A model generated the notes under the pieces. It searched no databases, was not told the origin of the DNA, and saw nothing but the letters and a program-made list of their open reading frames with translations. Shown in pieces: positions 35,963-44,371 of a stretch of DNA of 64,000 nt. Position numbers and translations under genes: made by a program. The DNA is from Thermospira aquatica. GTDB taxonomy: Bacteria > Spirochaetota > Brevinematia > Brevinematales > Thermospiraceae. Location of the stretch: contig NZ_CP073355.1 of assembly GCF_023525255.1 (NCBI RefSeq), positions 1,240,001-1,304,000 of the forward strand. Reading direction: 5' to 3'. Numbering within the stretch: the stretch's first letter is position 1; every line of letters starts with the position of its first letter.

Positions 35963-38527
35963 TTATCGGTAGAGGACCATGCCACTCATTTCATCGAGCA
36001 CCACTTTTCCGCTTACCTTCTTGCCCTGTACGGATGATGTTTGACCGTCAACCATGACGTTCCATTCACCATCAGGGAGGGTGAAGGAGGCTTTTTTGCC
36101 GAGGTTACCATTGATTAACACCATGAAGGTGTATTTGTCTTTGGTAACTTCAGCAGGATAAATATACCCGAGAGCTGAGTTGAGATTGGCGCTTCCATCC
36201 TTTGTCTTGGCATCTATGAACTGGACCTTGGTACCAGCGCCGGCACTAAAGGCAGGATAGGTTCGGCGCATCTTGATGAGACCACGATAGTAGTCGTAGA
36301 GTTCACGGTTGACATTCTTGAGTTCCCAGACAATCCAGTTGGCCGCGTTGTCTTTTTCGTAGCTGTCATGGTCAATCACCCATGGACGAGGTTTGGAAGA
36401 CCATTTCTTGTTTCCATCAGCAGCATTGATCCATTGGCCCTTTTCGTCGAGGATCCAGTTTCCTGTGTTTTCGGGATAAATATCTTTTTGCGTGGGTGGT
36501 ACCACTACCTTCATACGAGCAAACTCCTGTCCTTCATGCATCATCACAGCACCGGGTACTGTGAAGAGGAAGAGAGCGCCGAGTTTTGCTTGTTTCATTT
36601 GCTTTTCGGTGAGCTTGGTAAGCTTGAGGTACTTCTGAACATCGAATTTGCCGTCAGTAAATACATCAAGAGCCGTATCCTTTTTGAGATCTCTATTGCC
36701 CAGTCTCAGGAAGTCACCAAAGGTATTGTTGTCGTGAGATTCAATATAGTTGAAGGAGTTACCAACATAGCTAAAGAGAGAAGGATACCCCTGCACAGCT
36801 TTTTTCATCTCAGCAATTGGAGCATTCCCAAACACCAGACCAGCGGAAGCCCCATAGCTTGCATTGGCTCCTCCACGGACGAGGTTGCGGAATTTGTCGT
36901 TCCAGGAACCCATGCCTCGTTTGTCGAAGCCGTTGTTGCCTTCGTTGAGGGAGTAACCACCACCGTCACGAGGTTCGCCGCGTCCGCCCATCCAGGGCTC
37001 TGCGGTGAAGTAAGCGTTGGGGTTGATTTTTTTCACAGCGGGAACGAGGGCTTCATAGGTTTTCCAGTCGATGATAGTACCCAGATCGAAGCGGTAACCG
37101 TCAACGCGGTACTCTTTGACCCAGTAGGTGGTGCTGTCTACAATGAGACGACTGGACATAGGTCTGTCAGACTTGTAGTCATTGCCACACCCTGATCGGG
37201 CATCGTATCCGCCGAGTTCATTCATGAAGAAGTAGTACTTCTTGTCGATGTATTTGAGTGCGTTTCTGTCGTACTGGGAGACGTGGTTATACACCACATC
37301 CATGAGGACAGCGATACCATTTTTGTGGAAGGCATCGACCATGGCTTTAAAAGCGTAAACCTGAGCCCCGGTGGTACCTATCCATTTGCCAGGACGAACT
37401 TTGCCTTCAAAATAGAACGCTTCAGGAGCAAAATAACAACTTGTCATGTATCCCCAGTGGTTGCGTCCATAGACGTTCCAGTTGTTGTAGACGATACCAG
37501 GTGCTTTTACCATGTAGGGGGCTTCGATTTCGTTAAACTCGTGGGTAGGGAGAAGCTCTACGGCGTTTACCCCGAGTTCTTTGATATGTGCAATTCCCCC
37601 TTCTTTTCCATCTTCGACCAATCCTTCATACGTCCCTTTCTTGGTGATGTTTTTGGAGAGCATGGTCATATCGCGAACATGCATCTCGTATACAATCAGT
37701 TCATGCTGTTTGTAGGGCATGTAGGCTTCTTTGGACTGCCAGCGATAAGTAGAGGGATCGACGATAACGGTGAGATGGTACTGGGGAGAGGTTTGCTTGG
37801 TGGCTAGAGCCTTTGAATAAGGATCAGCGATGATGATTTTGGGATTGAATGCCTCGGTATCTCCAGCTGGTCCCCATACGCGGTAACCATAAAATTTACC
37901 CACATAATTTCCCTGAAGAGTGACTTCCCATACGCCGTTGGCATCTTTTTTCATCTCAATTTGTTTTTCACCGGCTTGTTTTTCGGCTTCAACAGGGCCT
38001 TCATAGGGGGTGTCAAAGAGGGCGAGAACTACCCGTGTTGCACGAGGAGCAAAAACACGGAAAGTGGCACTGTTACCAGAGATTGTACACCCGAGTGGTT
38101 TATCAGAGAAGAAACGATTGAGCCATTCATTTCCGGGCTGGATCTCAAAAGTGTTCGTAGCTTTCCCATCAGCCGTGTCTGAAATGACGGCCACAAGGTA
38201 GTTTTTGTCTTGAGAAAGGGGGGATGTCGTGAGGACATATTCGCCTTTCTTTTTGCCGGGTTGTTTTTCGACAACCTGGATAGGGGTTTTGGTCTCGTAG
38301 TCCCATACTTCGAGCGTGTAGGCATAGCTTTTGGCATCGTCGTATTTCATCTTGAGTTCAACTCTAGTATCTGACTGCCGGTAGGCTGCTGCTACTTTCT
38401 GAGTAAAAGTATAGTCACTTGTTGATGAAGAGGTGGTCTGTTTTGCTGCAGGTGCTTTACCTCCTCCACATCCGAGCACTAGAAACAGTAAAAGAATACT
38501 GCTTCCCCATGACAAAAATCTTTTCAT
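35963..38527 (-). CDS. Pullulanase/isoamylase-like GH13 lipoprotein
   Basis: 854 residues. Lipobox LVLGC (Cys20), so an envelope-anchored enzyme. A beta-sandwich (residues ~35-130) precedes a CBM48-like module (~145-260). Then comes a GH13 barrel with DVVYNHVS (410-417), nucleophile Asp481 in VDGYRFDLG, acid Glu510 in FTAEPW and Asp599 in IESHDNNTF. It probably cleaves alpha-1,6 branches of starch, glycogen or pullulan. The type I pullulanase motif YNWGYDP is replaced by NHWGYMTSCYFAPEAFY, closer to isoamylase/GlgX, so exact specificity is uncertain. Confidence 0.85.
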   Translation of the reverse strand: MKRFLSWGSSILLLFLVLGCGGGKAPAAKQTTSSSTSDYTFTQKVAAAYRQSDTRVELKMKYDDAKSYAYTLEVWDYETKTPIQVVEKQPGKKKGEYVLTTSPLSQDKNYLVAVISDTADGKATNTFEIQPGNEWLNRFFSDKPLGCTISGNSATFRVFAPRATRVVLALFDTPYEGPVEAEKQAGEKQIEMKKDANGVWEVTLQGNYVGKFYGYRVWGPAGDTEAFNPKIIIADPYSKALATKQTSPQYHLTVIVDPSTYRWQSKEAYMPYKQHELIVYEMHVRDMTMLSKNITKKGTYEGLVEDGKEGGIAHIKELGVNAVELLPTHEFNEIEAPYMVKAPGIVYNNWNVYGRNHWGYMTSCYFAPEAFYFEGKVRPGKWIGTTGAQVYAFKAMVDAFHKNGIAVLMDVVYNHVSQYDRNALKYIDKKYYFFMNELGGYDARSGCGNDYKSDRPMSSRLIVDSTTYWVKEYRVDGYRFDLGTIIDWKTYEALVPAVKKINPNAYFTAEPWMGGRGEPRDGGGYSLNEGNNGFDKRGMGSWNDKFRNLVRGGANASYGASAGLVFGNAPIAEMKKAVQGYPSLFSYVGNSFNYIESHDNNTFGDFLRLGNRDLKKDTALDVFTDGKFDVQKYLKLTKLTEKQMKQAKLGALFLFTVPGAVMMHEGQEFARMKVVVPPTQKDIYPENTGNWILDEKGQWINAADGNKKWSSKPRPWVIDHDSYEKDNAANWIVWELKNVNRELYDYYRGLIKMRRTYPAFSAGAGTKVQFIDAKTKDGSANLNSALGYIYPAEVTKDKYTFMVLINGNLGKKASFTLPDGEWNVMVDGQTSSVQGKKVSGKVVLDEMSGMVLYR

Positions 38528-38556
38528 AACTTCCTCCTATGGAAATAGTTTTTTAT

Positions 38557-38584
38557 ATTATATCATAGAAAAAAAAATAGTCAA
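38557..38584 (-). promoter_or_regulatory. Promoter of the pullulanase-like gene
   Basis: Minus strand: TTGACT (38584-38579), a 16-bp spacer containing a T9 run, and TATAAT (38562-38557), 30 nt upstream of the ATG. Confidence 0.6.
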
Positions 38585-38681
38585 GTGCTAGGGTAAAAGA
38601 TTTTTTTTTTGAAAACTATTAAGAAGGCAGAGATTCTATAAAGCTTTTTTGTGTTCTTTAATTTATCTCCAAATAGAAACA

Positions 38682-38731
38682 TGCCTCGGAGATCTGGAGC
38701 ATCAGACTTGATGCTCCAGAGAGGCTTTTTT
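38682..38731. terminator. Long hairpin terminator downstream of the symporter gene
   Basis: GCCTC...TCTGGAGCATCA, a short loop, then TGATGCTCCAGA...GAGGC. The T6 run follows on the plus strand, while the minus-strand side has only a weak T tract. It lies immediately after the minus-strand symporter stop. Confidence 0.7.
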
Positions 38732-40067
38732 AGCTTTTAGGCTTTCCTGATATCCATGCCAGAAGTGAGACGAGGACGGCTATGACAGTTCCCCAGACAG
38801 CTATCAGCTTGTCTGGTTTTATCCAGGGACCTATTCCCGTAAAGGAAATCATTCCAAAAAGAGCCCCTAATCCTATAGCTGCCAGAAGAATCCCGGACAC
38901 AGGTTTTCTTTTGGAGTTGAGGGCTAAAAGCGCAACGGCAGTTGCAGGAACCACTGCAGGGACGTACAAACTATACACATTGAGAAGCATCTGGAGAAGA
39001 GGAGTATTCAGTAATGCAAGGAGTATAGCCAGGATGCCGATGCCTCCAATGGCTATTTTGATTGCTTTTACACTCCGTAGACCAAAAATATCCTGCACCC
39101 ATATGGTTCCGGAAGAAAGGAGTGTGGTATCAGCTGAGGAAACCAGTGCTGAGAGAATTCCAAATGCTACAATAACCTGGCCGATGATGCCCATTTTTGC
39201 TTCTACGAGACGAAGTATTCCAACCCCTTCACCGGGAGCAATACGAGAAGCCATAATGCCTACCCACGTGATGGCCAGGGCAAGCACAGCCACACCAACA
39301 GAGGAAAACCACACAGCTTTCCGGGCTGTTTTGCCATCCCGGGCACAGAAGGCTCGGGAGAACATGTCTGGTCCTACAAAATACGCTCCTCCTGTCAAAA
39401 TGAGGTAAATAAACCAATCTTTTATGGTGAATTTGTCGTTCCACATGACAAAGGGAACCTCATACGATCGGCCGTCACCAATTCCAAGGAAGAGGGGCAG
39501 AAATACGGCCAAGAAGATCAAAGCGAATTGCCATCGATCGGTGGCCATGACAGAGAGTTGTCCGCCTACCATCGTGTAGAGTGTCATGGCGATTCCCACC
39601 AACCCGATGATGAGTCTGCCATCTATCCCCGGCCAGAAAATATTCATCACGCTTCCCAGAGCTTTAAACTGTGCCGCCACAATTCCGATCCAGGAGATGC
39701 CGATTACCACGCCGGTAAGCCATCGGGCTGTTTTTCCTATGAGTTTTTCTTCCAGTTCGGGGAGGGTGTGAGCCTCTATTTCCCTTACCCGGCTTGTGAT
39801 AAGCCAGCCTTGCAAAGCAAGTCCTATAGCCCCGACTCCCAGCCACCAAAAAACTGGCCAGCCGACTTTTTCTGCATTTGCGGTGACACCAAGCAGTGCA
39901 GAGGCTCCAATCGCTGTGGCCAGAAGAGAAAACCATACCATCGAGGTGGATTGTTTTCTTCCAGCAACCACATAGTCATCGTAGTTGTGAAGCTGTTTTC
40001 TTTTGTTCCATGCTAGCCAGAGAAATCCCACCCAGTAAATAATAAAAAGTATTTGGACCCAGATCAT
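38730..40067 (-). CDS. Sodium:solute symporter family protein
   Basis: 445 residues and about 12-13 hydrophobic helices. SSS-family features: NYDDYVVAGRKQSTSMVWFS, LLATAIGASALLGVTANAEK, GPDMFSRAFCARDGKTARKA and SALVSSADTTLLSSGTIWVQ (the Na+-site helix with SSAD). It imports a solute with Na+ across the inner membrane. The substrate is not readable from sequence; neighbours suggest a sugar or organic acid. Its promoter carries an inverted repeat. Confidence 0.85.
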   Translation of the reverse strand: MIWVQILFIIYWVGFLWLAWNKRKQLHNYDDYVVAGRKQSTSMVWFSLLATAIGASALLGVTANAEKVGWPVFWWLGVGAIGLALQGWLITSRVREIEAHTLPELEEKLIGKTARWLTGVVIGISWIGIVAAQFKALGSVMNIFWPGIDGRLIIGLVGIAMTLYTMVGGQLSVMATDRWQFALIFLAVFLPLFLGIGDGRSYEVPFVMWNDKFTIKDWFIYLILTGGAYFVGPDMFSRAFCARDGKTARKAVWFSSVGVAVLALAITWVGIMASRIAPGEGVGILRLVEAKMGIIGQVIVAFGILSALVSSADTTLLSSGTIWVQDIFGLRSVKAIKIAIGGIGILAILLALLNTPLLQMLLNVYSLYVPAVVPATAVALLALNSKRKPVSGILLAAIGLGALFGMISFTGIGPWIKPDKLIAVWGTVIAVLVSLLAWISGKPKS

Positions 40068-40086
40068 TATCTTCCTCCTTGTCTTT

Positions 40087-40129
40087 TAGTTAACTTTTTT
40101 ATTATAAAGTTAACTAAAGAAAAAGTCAA
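40087..40129 (-). promoter_or_regulatory. Symporter promoter with overlapping operator-like inverted repeat
   Basis: Minus strand: TTGACT (40129-40124), 17 bp, TATAAT (40106-40101). An 8-bp perfect inverted repeat (TAGTTAAC 40087-40094, GTTAACTA 40109-40116) brackets the -10 with a 14-bp centre, a layout that fits a repressor site. Confidence 0.65.
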
Positions 40130-40293
40130 AAAAAGAAAGATATTTTTCGAGCATGTTGATAGTACCTCGTGCACTAAGAAAAATACTTTTTATCATCAAA
40201 CAGAGGCAAGGTCATTTTTTGAGAATTTTTTGTTTTATGCCAGTGTTTTCTCCTGAAGAAAGATACTCTTTATCTCAAAAATCGTTTAAAAAT

Positions 40294-40320
40294 AAAAAGC
40301 CGCCTTAAAGGCGGCTTTTT
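40294..40320. terminator. Terminator of the galT-galK / glutamate synthase operon
   Basis: AAAAGCCGCC / GGCGGCTTTT hairpin with flanking A and T runs on both sides, directly after the stop codon on the minus strand. It can act in both directions. The rest of 40130-40293 holds nothing I can support. Confidence 0.85.
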
Positions 40321-40323
40321 ATG

Positions 40324-41970
40324 TTACATGGTAAGAATTTTTTTAGCTGCTTCGTCCTGAATATCGGTGATGAACTTGATTCCTGTTTCTTTTTCGGTTT
40401 CCCGGTTAGCGGCAGCTATGTCGTCTCTTGAAATCTGAGAGACATCAAATTTTCGTGCTCCAGCCAGAAGCTGTTGGAGTCCTCCGGCGAGTTTATCTGC
40501 AAGTGTCCAGACAGCAATAGCACCGAGAGGGATATTTTTCATCTCAGATGCTCCGACCTTTTTCTGGACATCGTAATAACCGGCGAAGATTTCTTCTGGT
40601 TTACTTCCGATCTCAGTGACAGTTTTGGGAAGACTGTCCCAGTTTCCGTTGAGACGTTCTCGACTGGATGGATCAAGCACGCCCTGGATGTTTGCTCCCA
40701 AAAATCCTGGAATCATCAAGGCACGTCCCATACAGACGAGCTTGGTGAATGGGGCTCCAAGGGCAAGAGCTTTAAAGATATGATCTTCACGAGCAAGACC
40801 ACCAGCAAAAGCCATATCCACAACCTTTTTGCCACGACTTGCCAGAAGAGAAGCATATTCATAGGCCTTGGCATGGAGAAGAACGGATGGGACTCCCCAT
40901 GTTTCCATCATGTTCCATGGACTCATTCCTGTACCACCACCAGAGCCATCAATAGTTAGCAGATCCAGCTTTGCGTCGCTAGCAAAACGTATAGCCATAG
41001 CGAGGGCTTCCATGCCATAGGAACCGGTTTTAAGGGTGATACGCTTGAAGCCCAGTTTGCGGAGGTGTTTGACACCTTTCATAAATTCTTTGTAAACAGC
41101 CTCCGGGGTACTCAGGTTGGTATAGCCGAGACGGCTATGGCGGGCAAACGCTCGAATGGCACCATGTTTAAAGGCTTCCTGGACCTCAGGAATTGTTGGA
41201 TCTGGGTCTACTACATAGCCTCGATTCTTCAAAAAGATCGCATAGTCCAGATCGGTAACCTGGATTTCTCCGCCAATATCCTTGGCTCCCTGTCCCCATT
41301 TGAGCTCGATGATCACTTTGTCTCCGTATTTTTCGATGACATATTCAGCTACACCGTTTCGTGTATCTTCAACATTCATCTGAACAAGGATTGCACCATA
41401 GCCATCGTAGTATCGGAGATAGGTATCAATACGGCGGTCAAGTTCTGGTGCTTTTTTGATTTTACCATTTTCGATGATGGCCTGTTTGTCGATACCGACA
41501 ACATTTTCTCCCACAACAATAGGAAATCCAACCAGAGCTGCTCCAATGGCAAAAGAATCCCAGTAACGAGCTGCAACGAAGGTGGAACCAAGAGCCCCTG
41601 TCATAATGGGGACACGGACCTTTGTCTTTACCTGGGAACCAAACGAAGTTTCTATGTTGACATTGGGGAAGATACAATCATCGGGAGAGTTGGAAAGACC
41701 TTTGGGAATGCCAAACGCACCGTAGTTGTATCCCTGGATACGGAGGGAGTTGTAGTTTACTCCAAGGTGGGTGGTGTTCCCGCTTCCGGCAGTTACGTAC
41801 CCGAAATCTCGAGGATAAAGCATCTTGCGACCACGCATACTGGAAAGCCAGGTCTCACATTTACCCTGACAATCAGCACGACAGAGGGTACATAGACCAG
41901 ATTCAGTGACGTTTCCCCGGTTTACTGTTCCGAGGACATCGTTTGTTTTGGGCCATTCGATCATCGGCAT
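40324..41970 (-). CDS. FMN-type glutamate synthase family protein (GltB synthase domain only)
   Basis: 548 residues. N-terminal Cys cluster CTLCRADCQGKCE (residues ~27-39), possibly an Fe-S or zinc site. Then the FMN-binding synthase barrel: YLRYYDGYGAILVQMN, VIIELKWGQGAKDIGGEIQV, ITLKTGSYGMEALAMAI, LLTIDGSGGGTGMSPWNMME (the GGTG phosphate loop) and CMGRALMIPGFLGANIQG. The glutaminase domain of full GltB is missing, as in archaeal-type and clostridial homologues. It may make glutamate from 2-oxoglutarate with a separate amidotransferase, or act on another substrate. It follows galT-galK by 18 nt on the minus strand. Confidence 0.85.
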   Translation of the reverse strand: MPMIEWPKTNDVLGTVNRGNVTESGLCTLCRADCQGKCETWLSSMRGRKMLYPRDFGYVTAGSGNTTHLGVNYNSLRIQGYNYGAFGIPKGLSNSPDDCIFPNVNIETSFGSQVKTKVRVPIMTGALGSTFVAARYWDSFAIGAALVGFPIVVGENVVGIDKQAIIENGKIKKAPELDRRIDTYLRYYDGYGAILVQMNVEDTRNGVAEYVIEKYGDKVIIELKWGQGAKDIGGEIQVTDLDYAIFLKNRGYVVDPDPTIPEVQEAFKHGAIRAFARHSRLGYTNLSTPEAVYKEFMKGVKHLRKLGFKRITLKTGSYGMEALAMAIRFASDAKLDLLTIDGSGGGTGMSPWNMMETWGVPSVLLHAKAYEYASLLASRGKKVVDMAFAGGLAREDHIFKALALGAPFTKLVCMGRALMIPGFLGANIQGVLDPSSRERLNGNWDSLPKTVTEIGSKPEEIFAGYYDVQKKVGASEMKNIPLGAIAVWTLADKLAGGLQQLLAGARKFDVSQISRDDIAAANRETEKETGIKFITDIQDEAAKKILTM

Positions 41971-41988
41971 AATAACCTCCTTTAGATT

Positions 41989-44145
41989 TTATATCTTTTT
42001 CTTTACTCCATCTTCAAGGCTAAGGACAAGAAAATCAGCAACAATGCCGAACTTTTCTTTGTATCCTGAACCGACAATGGTTTTAAACCTATCAATGGCA
42101 GAGGTTTTGACAAGGCTAATCGTACAGCCGCCAAACCCTGCCCCTGTCATACGGCTCGCAAGACATCCCTCTACACTCCGAGCAAGCGACACCAGGGTGT
42201 CGAGATGTTCACCGGTAACCTCATAGTTATGTTGAAGAGAGTCATGAGAGGCATTGAGACACTGAGCAAAGCCATGAAGATCTCCCGACGAGAGGAATTT
42301 TGCAGCATCTAAAGTGCGCTGGTTTTCGGTAATCGCGTGGAGGGCACGTTTGAAAAGGGTTTCTTTTCCCTGAAAGAGATCCTCTGCTGAATGCAGGTCA
42401 CTTTCTGAGAGTTCACACAACTCCTTGATGGGGAAACGCTGTTGTAACAGTGAAAGCGCTTCTCGACATTCTTTGAGACGGGTATTGTAGGCAGAATCGA
42501 TAAGTTCCCGTTTTTTGTTTGAGTTGGTAAGCACGAGAGAGTACTCCCCCAGATGAACGGGGATCTTTTCGTACTGCAGTGTTTGACAATCGAGAAGAAG
42601 AGCCTTGTCTTTTTCTCCCATAGCGACCGCAAACTGATCCATAATTCCGCAAGAGACGCCAACAAAGTTGTTTTCGGCCCTCTGACAGAGGAGAGCAAGA
42701 TCGACACGAGAGAGGGAGACCTCGAAAAGATCGGAAAGGGCATACCCAAAAACTACTTCAAATGCAGCGGAGGAAGAAACACCCGATCCTGGTGGTATCG
42801 TACTCATAAATAAGACATCCATTCCTTTGTCAAGAGGATACCCTGCTTTTTTCCATTCAGAGAGAACCCCAAGGGGATAATTTGCCCATGGGATTTCTGT
42901 TTGATGGGCGATGGTATCAAGAGTCGTTTCGAGTATTCCCGGGAATTGTAAACTGGACATTCTGATCTTTTTATCATCTCTTAGACGTACAAGGGCATAG
43001 ATAAAGCGATTAATAGCAGCCGGAAGAACTTTGCCTCCGTTGTAGTCAATATGTTCCCCGATGAGATTAACACGGGCAGGACTTTTATAGATGTGGATGG
43101 GTGCATTCTCTTTTCCGTAGCGCTGATGAAAGATGGTTGTAACTTCTTCGAGGGCTTTTTCTTCATCCCAGGTTGCCAGGAATTTGAGTCTTGCCTCAAA
43201 GAGCTGACGGGCGAATTGTTCAACCGCCATCACATTTGCGGCCGCCCAGGCTCCCATTTCAGAAGAGGCATAAAATTTAATCTTGTTTCTATCCCTCAAG
43301 GGGGGATAAAACTCTAGATGCCAGTGGAAAAAGGTATGACTTGGCGCTTCCAGCTCATGATTCACCGGTCCTTGATGCATCACCATCATGTAGGGAAATG
43401 GTCTATCAAACAAAGAATCAAAGGCTCCAACCACCACCTTGAGCGTTTCCGCAAGATCCCTTTCCTCTTCTTCAGTCATCTGATCGATATGACTAAAATG
43501 ACGCTTGCTGACGACAAATACCCCCCATGGATAGTCCGTAAAAAAGGGAATATAAGCTATCATGCTGTTGTTTTCATGAATAATGCGCAGGGAGTTCTGC
43601 TTTTCTTCTTCGGTGATCTTACAGATGAGACATTGGCCGTGTTTTTCATAGTACTGCTGGCTGGCGGCGTATTCTGTTTCAAGCTTGAGAGGGATAAATG
43701 GATAGCCATAGATTTGACCATGGGGATGGGCGATGGTAGCCCCTACTTCTTCACCTTTGTTTTCAAAGGGGAAGACATACTTAACGTGAGTATCCTTACG
43801 TATCTCGAGGAAACGGTTTTTCCAGAGTTTTACGAGCTTTTGAATATGCTCAACAGAGAGTTCCTGAAGGGTGATAGAATGCTGGGAGCAGTAGAGTATC
43901 ACTTCACATTTTCCATACGATGGCATGGTCTGGTAAAATTCTGTGGCTACAGGATCGGGTTCAGGAGGCTGTGGCATCATCACGGGGAAGTCATTGTTGA
44001 TGGAAATAACGTCAAATTGATCGGGAACCTTGCCCGATCCAGGACAAAATGGACATTTGTCCTTGGGAAGGTTTGGGCGATTCTGGCGATGACTTGCCAC
44101 CATTACCCATGTTTTGAGGAGAGGATTCCATCGTAATTCTGCCAT
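41989..44145 (-). CDS. Fused galactose-1-P uridylyltransferase and galactokinase
   Basis: 718 residues in one frame join two Leloir-pathway enzymes. Residues 1-~325 are GalT: CPFC at 31-34, NKGEEVGATIAHPHGQIYGY with nucleophile His142, and HFSHIDQMTEEEERDLAETL. Residues ~326-718 are galactokinase (GHMP family): SPARVNLIGEHIDYNGGKVL (355-374), ATP loop IPPGSGVSSSAAFEV (450-464), base Asp503 in GIMDQFAVAMG, and MTGAGFGGCTISLV. The pair would phosphorylate galactose and swap it onto UDP, channelling Gal-1-P. No stop or frame change lies at the junction, and the linker is short. First gene of an operon with the glutamate synthase. Confidence 0.92.
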   Translation of the reverse strand: MAELRWNPLLKTWVMVASHRQNRPNLPKDKCPFCPGSGKVPDQFDVISINNDFPVMMPQPPEPDPVATEFYQTMPSYGKCEVILYCSQHSITLQELSVEHIQKLVKLWKNRFLEIRKDTHVKYVFPFENKGEEVGATIAHPHGQIYGYPFIPLKLETEYAASQQYYEKHGQCLICKITEEEKQNSLRIIHENNSMIAYIPFFTDYPWGVFVVSKRHFSHIDQMTEEEERDLAETLKVVVGAFDSLFDRPFPYMMVMHQGPVNHELEAPSHTFFHWHLEFYPPLRDRNKIKFYASSEMGAWAAANVMAVEQFARQLFEARLKFLATWDEEKALEEVTTIFHQRYGKENAPIHIYKSPARVNLIGEHIDYNGGKVLPAAINRFIYALVRLRDDKKIRMSSLQFPGILETTLDTIAHQTEIPWANYPLGVLSEWKKAGYPLDKGMDVLFMSTIPPGSGVSSSAAFEVVFGYALSDLFEVSLSRVDLALLCQRAENNFVGVSCGIMDQFAVAMGEKDKALLLDCQTLQYEKIPVHLGEYSLVLTNSNKKRELIDSAYNTRLKECREALSLLQQRFPIKELCELSESDLHSAEDLFQGKETLFKRALHAITENQRTLDAAKFLSSGDLHGFAQCLNASHDSLQHNYEVTGEHLDTLVSLARSVEGCLASRMTGAGFGGCTISLVKTSAIDRFKTIVGSGYKEKFGIVADFLVLSLEDGVKKKI

Positions 44146-44181
44146 GGAAAATTTCCTTTCACATAAAGTTATTTTATGTAT

Positions 44182-44209
44182 ATTTTAAAGATTTTTCAGA
44201 AAAAATCAA
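44182..44209 (-). promoter_or_regulatory. Candidate promoter of the galT-galK operon
   Basis: Minus strand: TTGATT (44209-44204), 16 bp, TAAAAT (44187-44182), 37 nt upstream of the start codon. Confidence 0.5.
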
Positions 44210-44318
44210 GGGTTTTTTGAATTTTTTCTGTGAATTAAGAATCCTGGATAGAAATGCTTTTTTATATCATAATTTTATAGGATTATTGATATTTTTTAGA
44301 AATATTTTAAAATAAAGA

Positions 44319-44358
44319 AAGTGGTGTTGGGTTTCTTCTGCCACAACACCACTTTTTT
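44319..44358 (-). terminator. Terminator of the amylase gene
   Basis: Stem AAGTGGTGTTG / CAACACCACTT with a ~14-nt loop, followed on the minus strand by a T-containing tract and on the plus strand by T7. It sits 14 nt after the amylase stop. Confidence 0.75.
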
Positions 44359-44371
44359 GTTTCTTTATTTT

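Noticed and set aside
36368-37195. 275-codon plus-strand frame inside the pullulanase-like gene, and similar ones at 37283-37807, 41065-41895 and 43318-44136
   Set aside because: All are antisense shadows of well-supported enzyme genes, without ribosome sites or domains.
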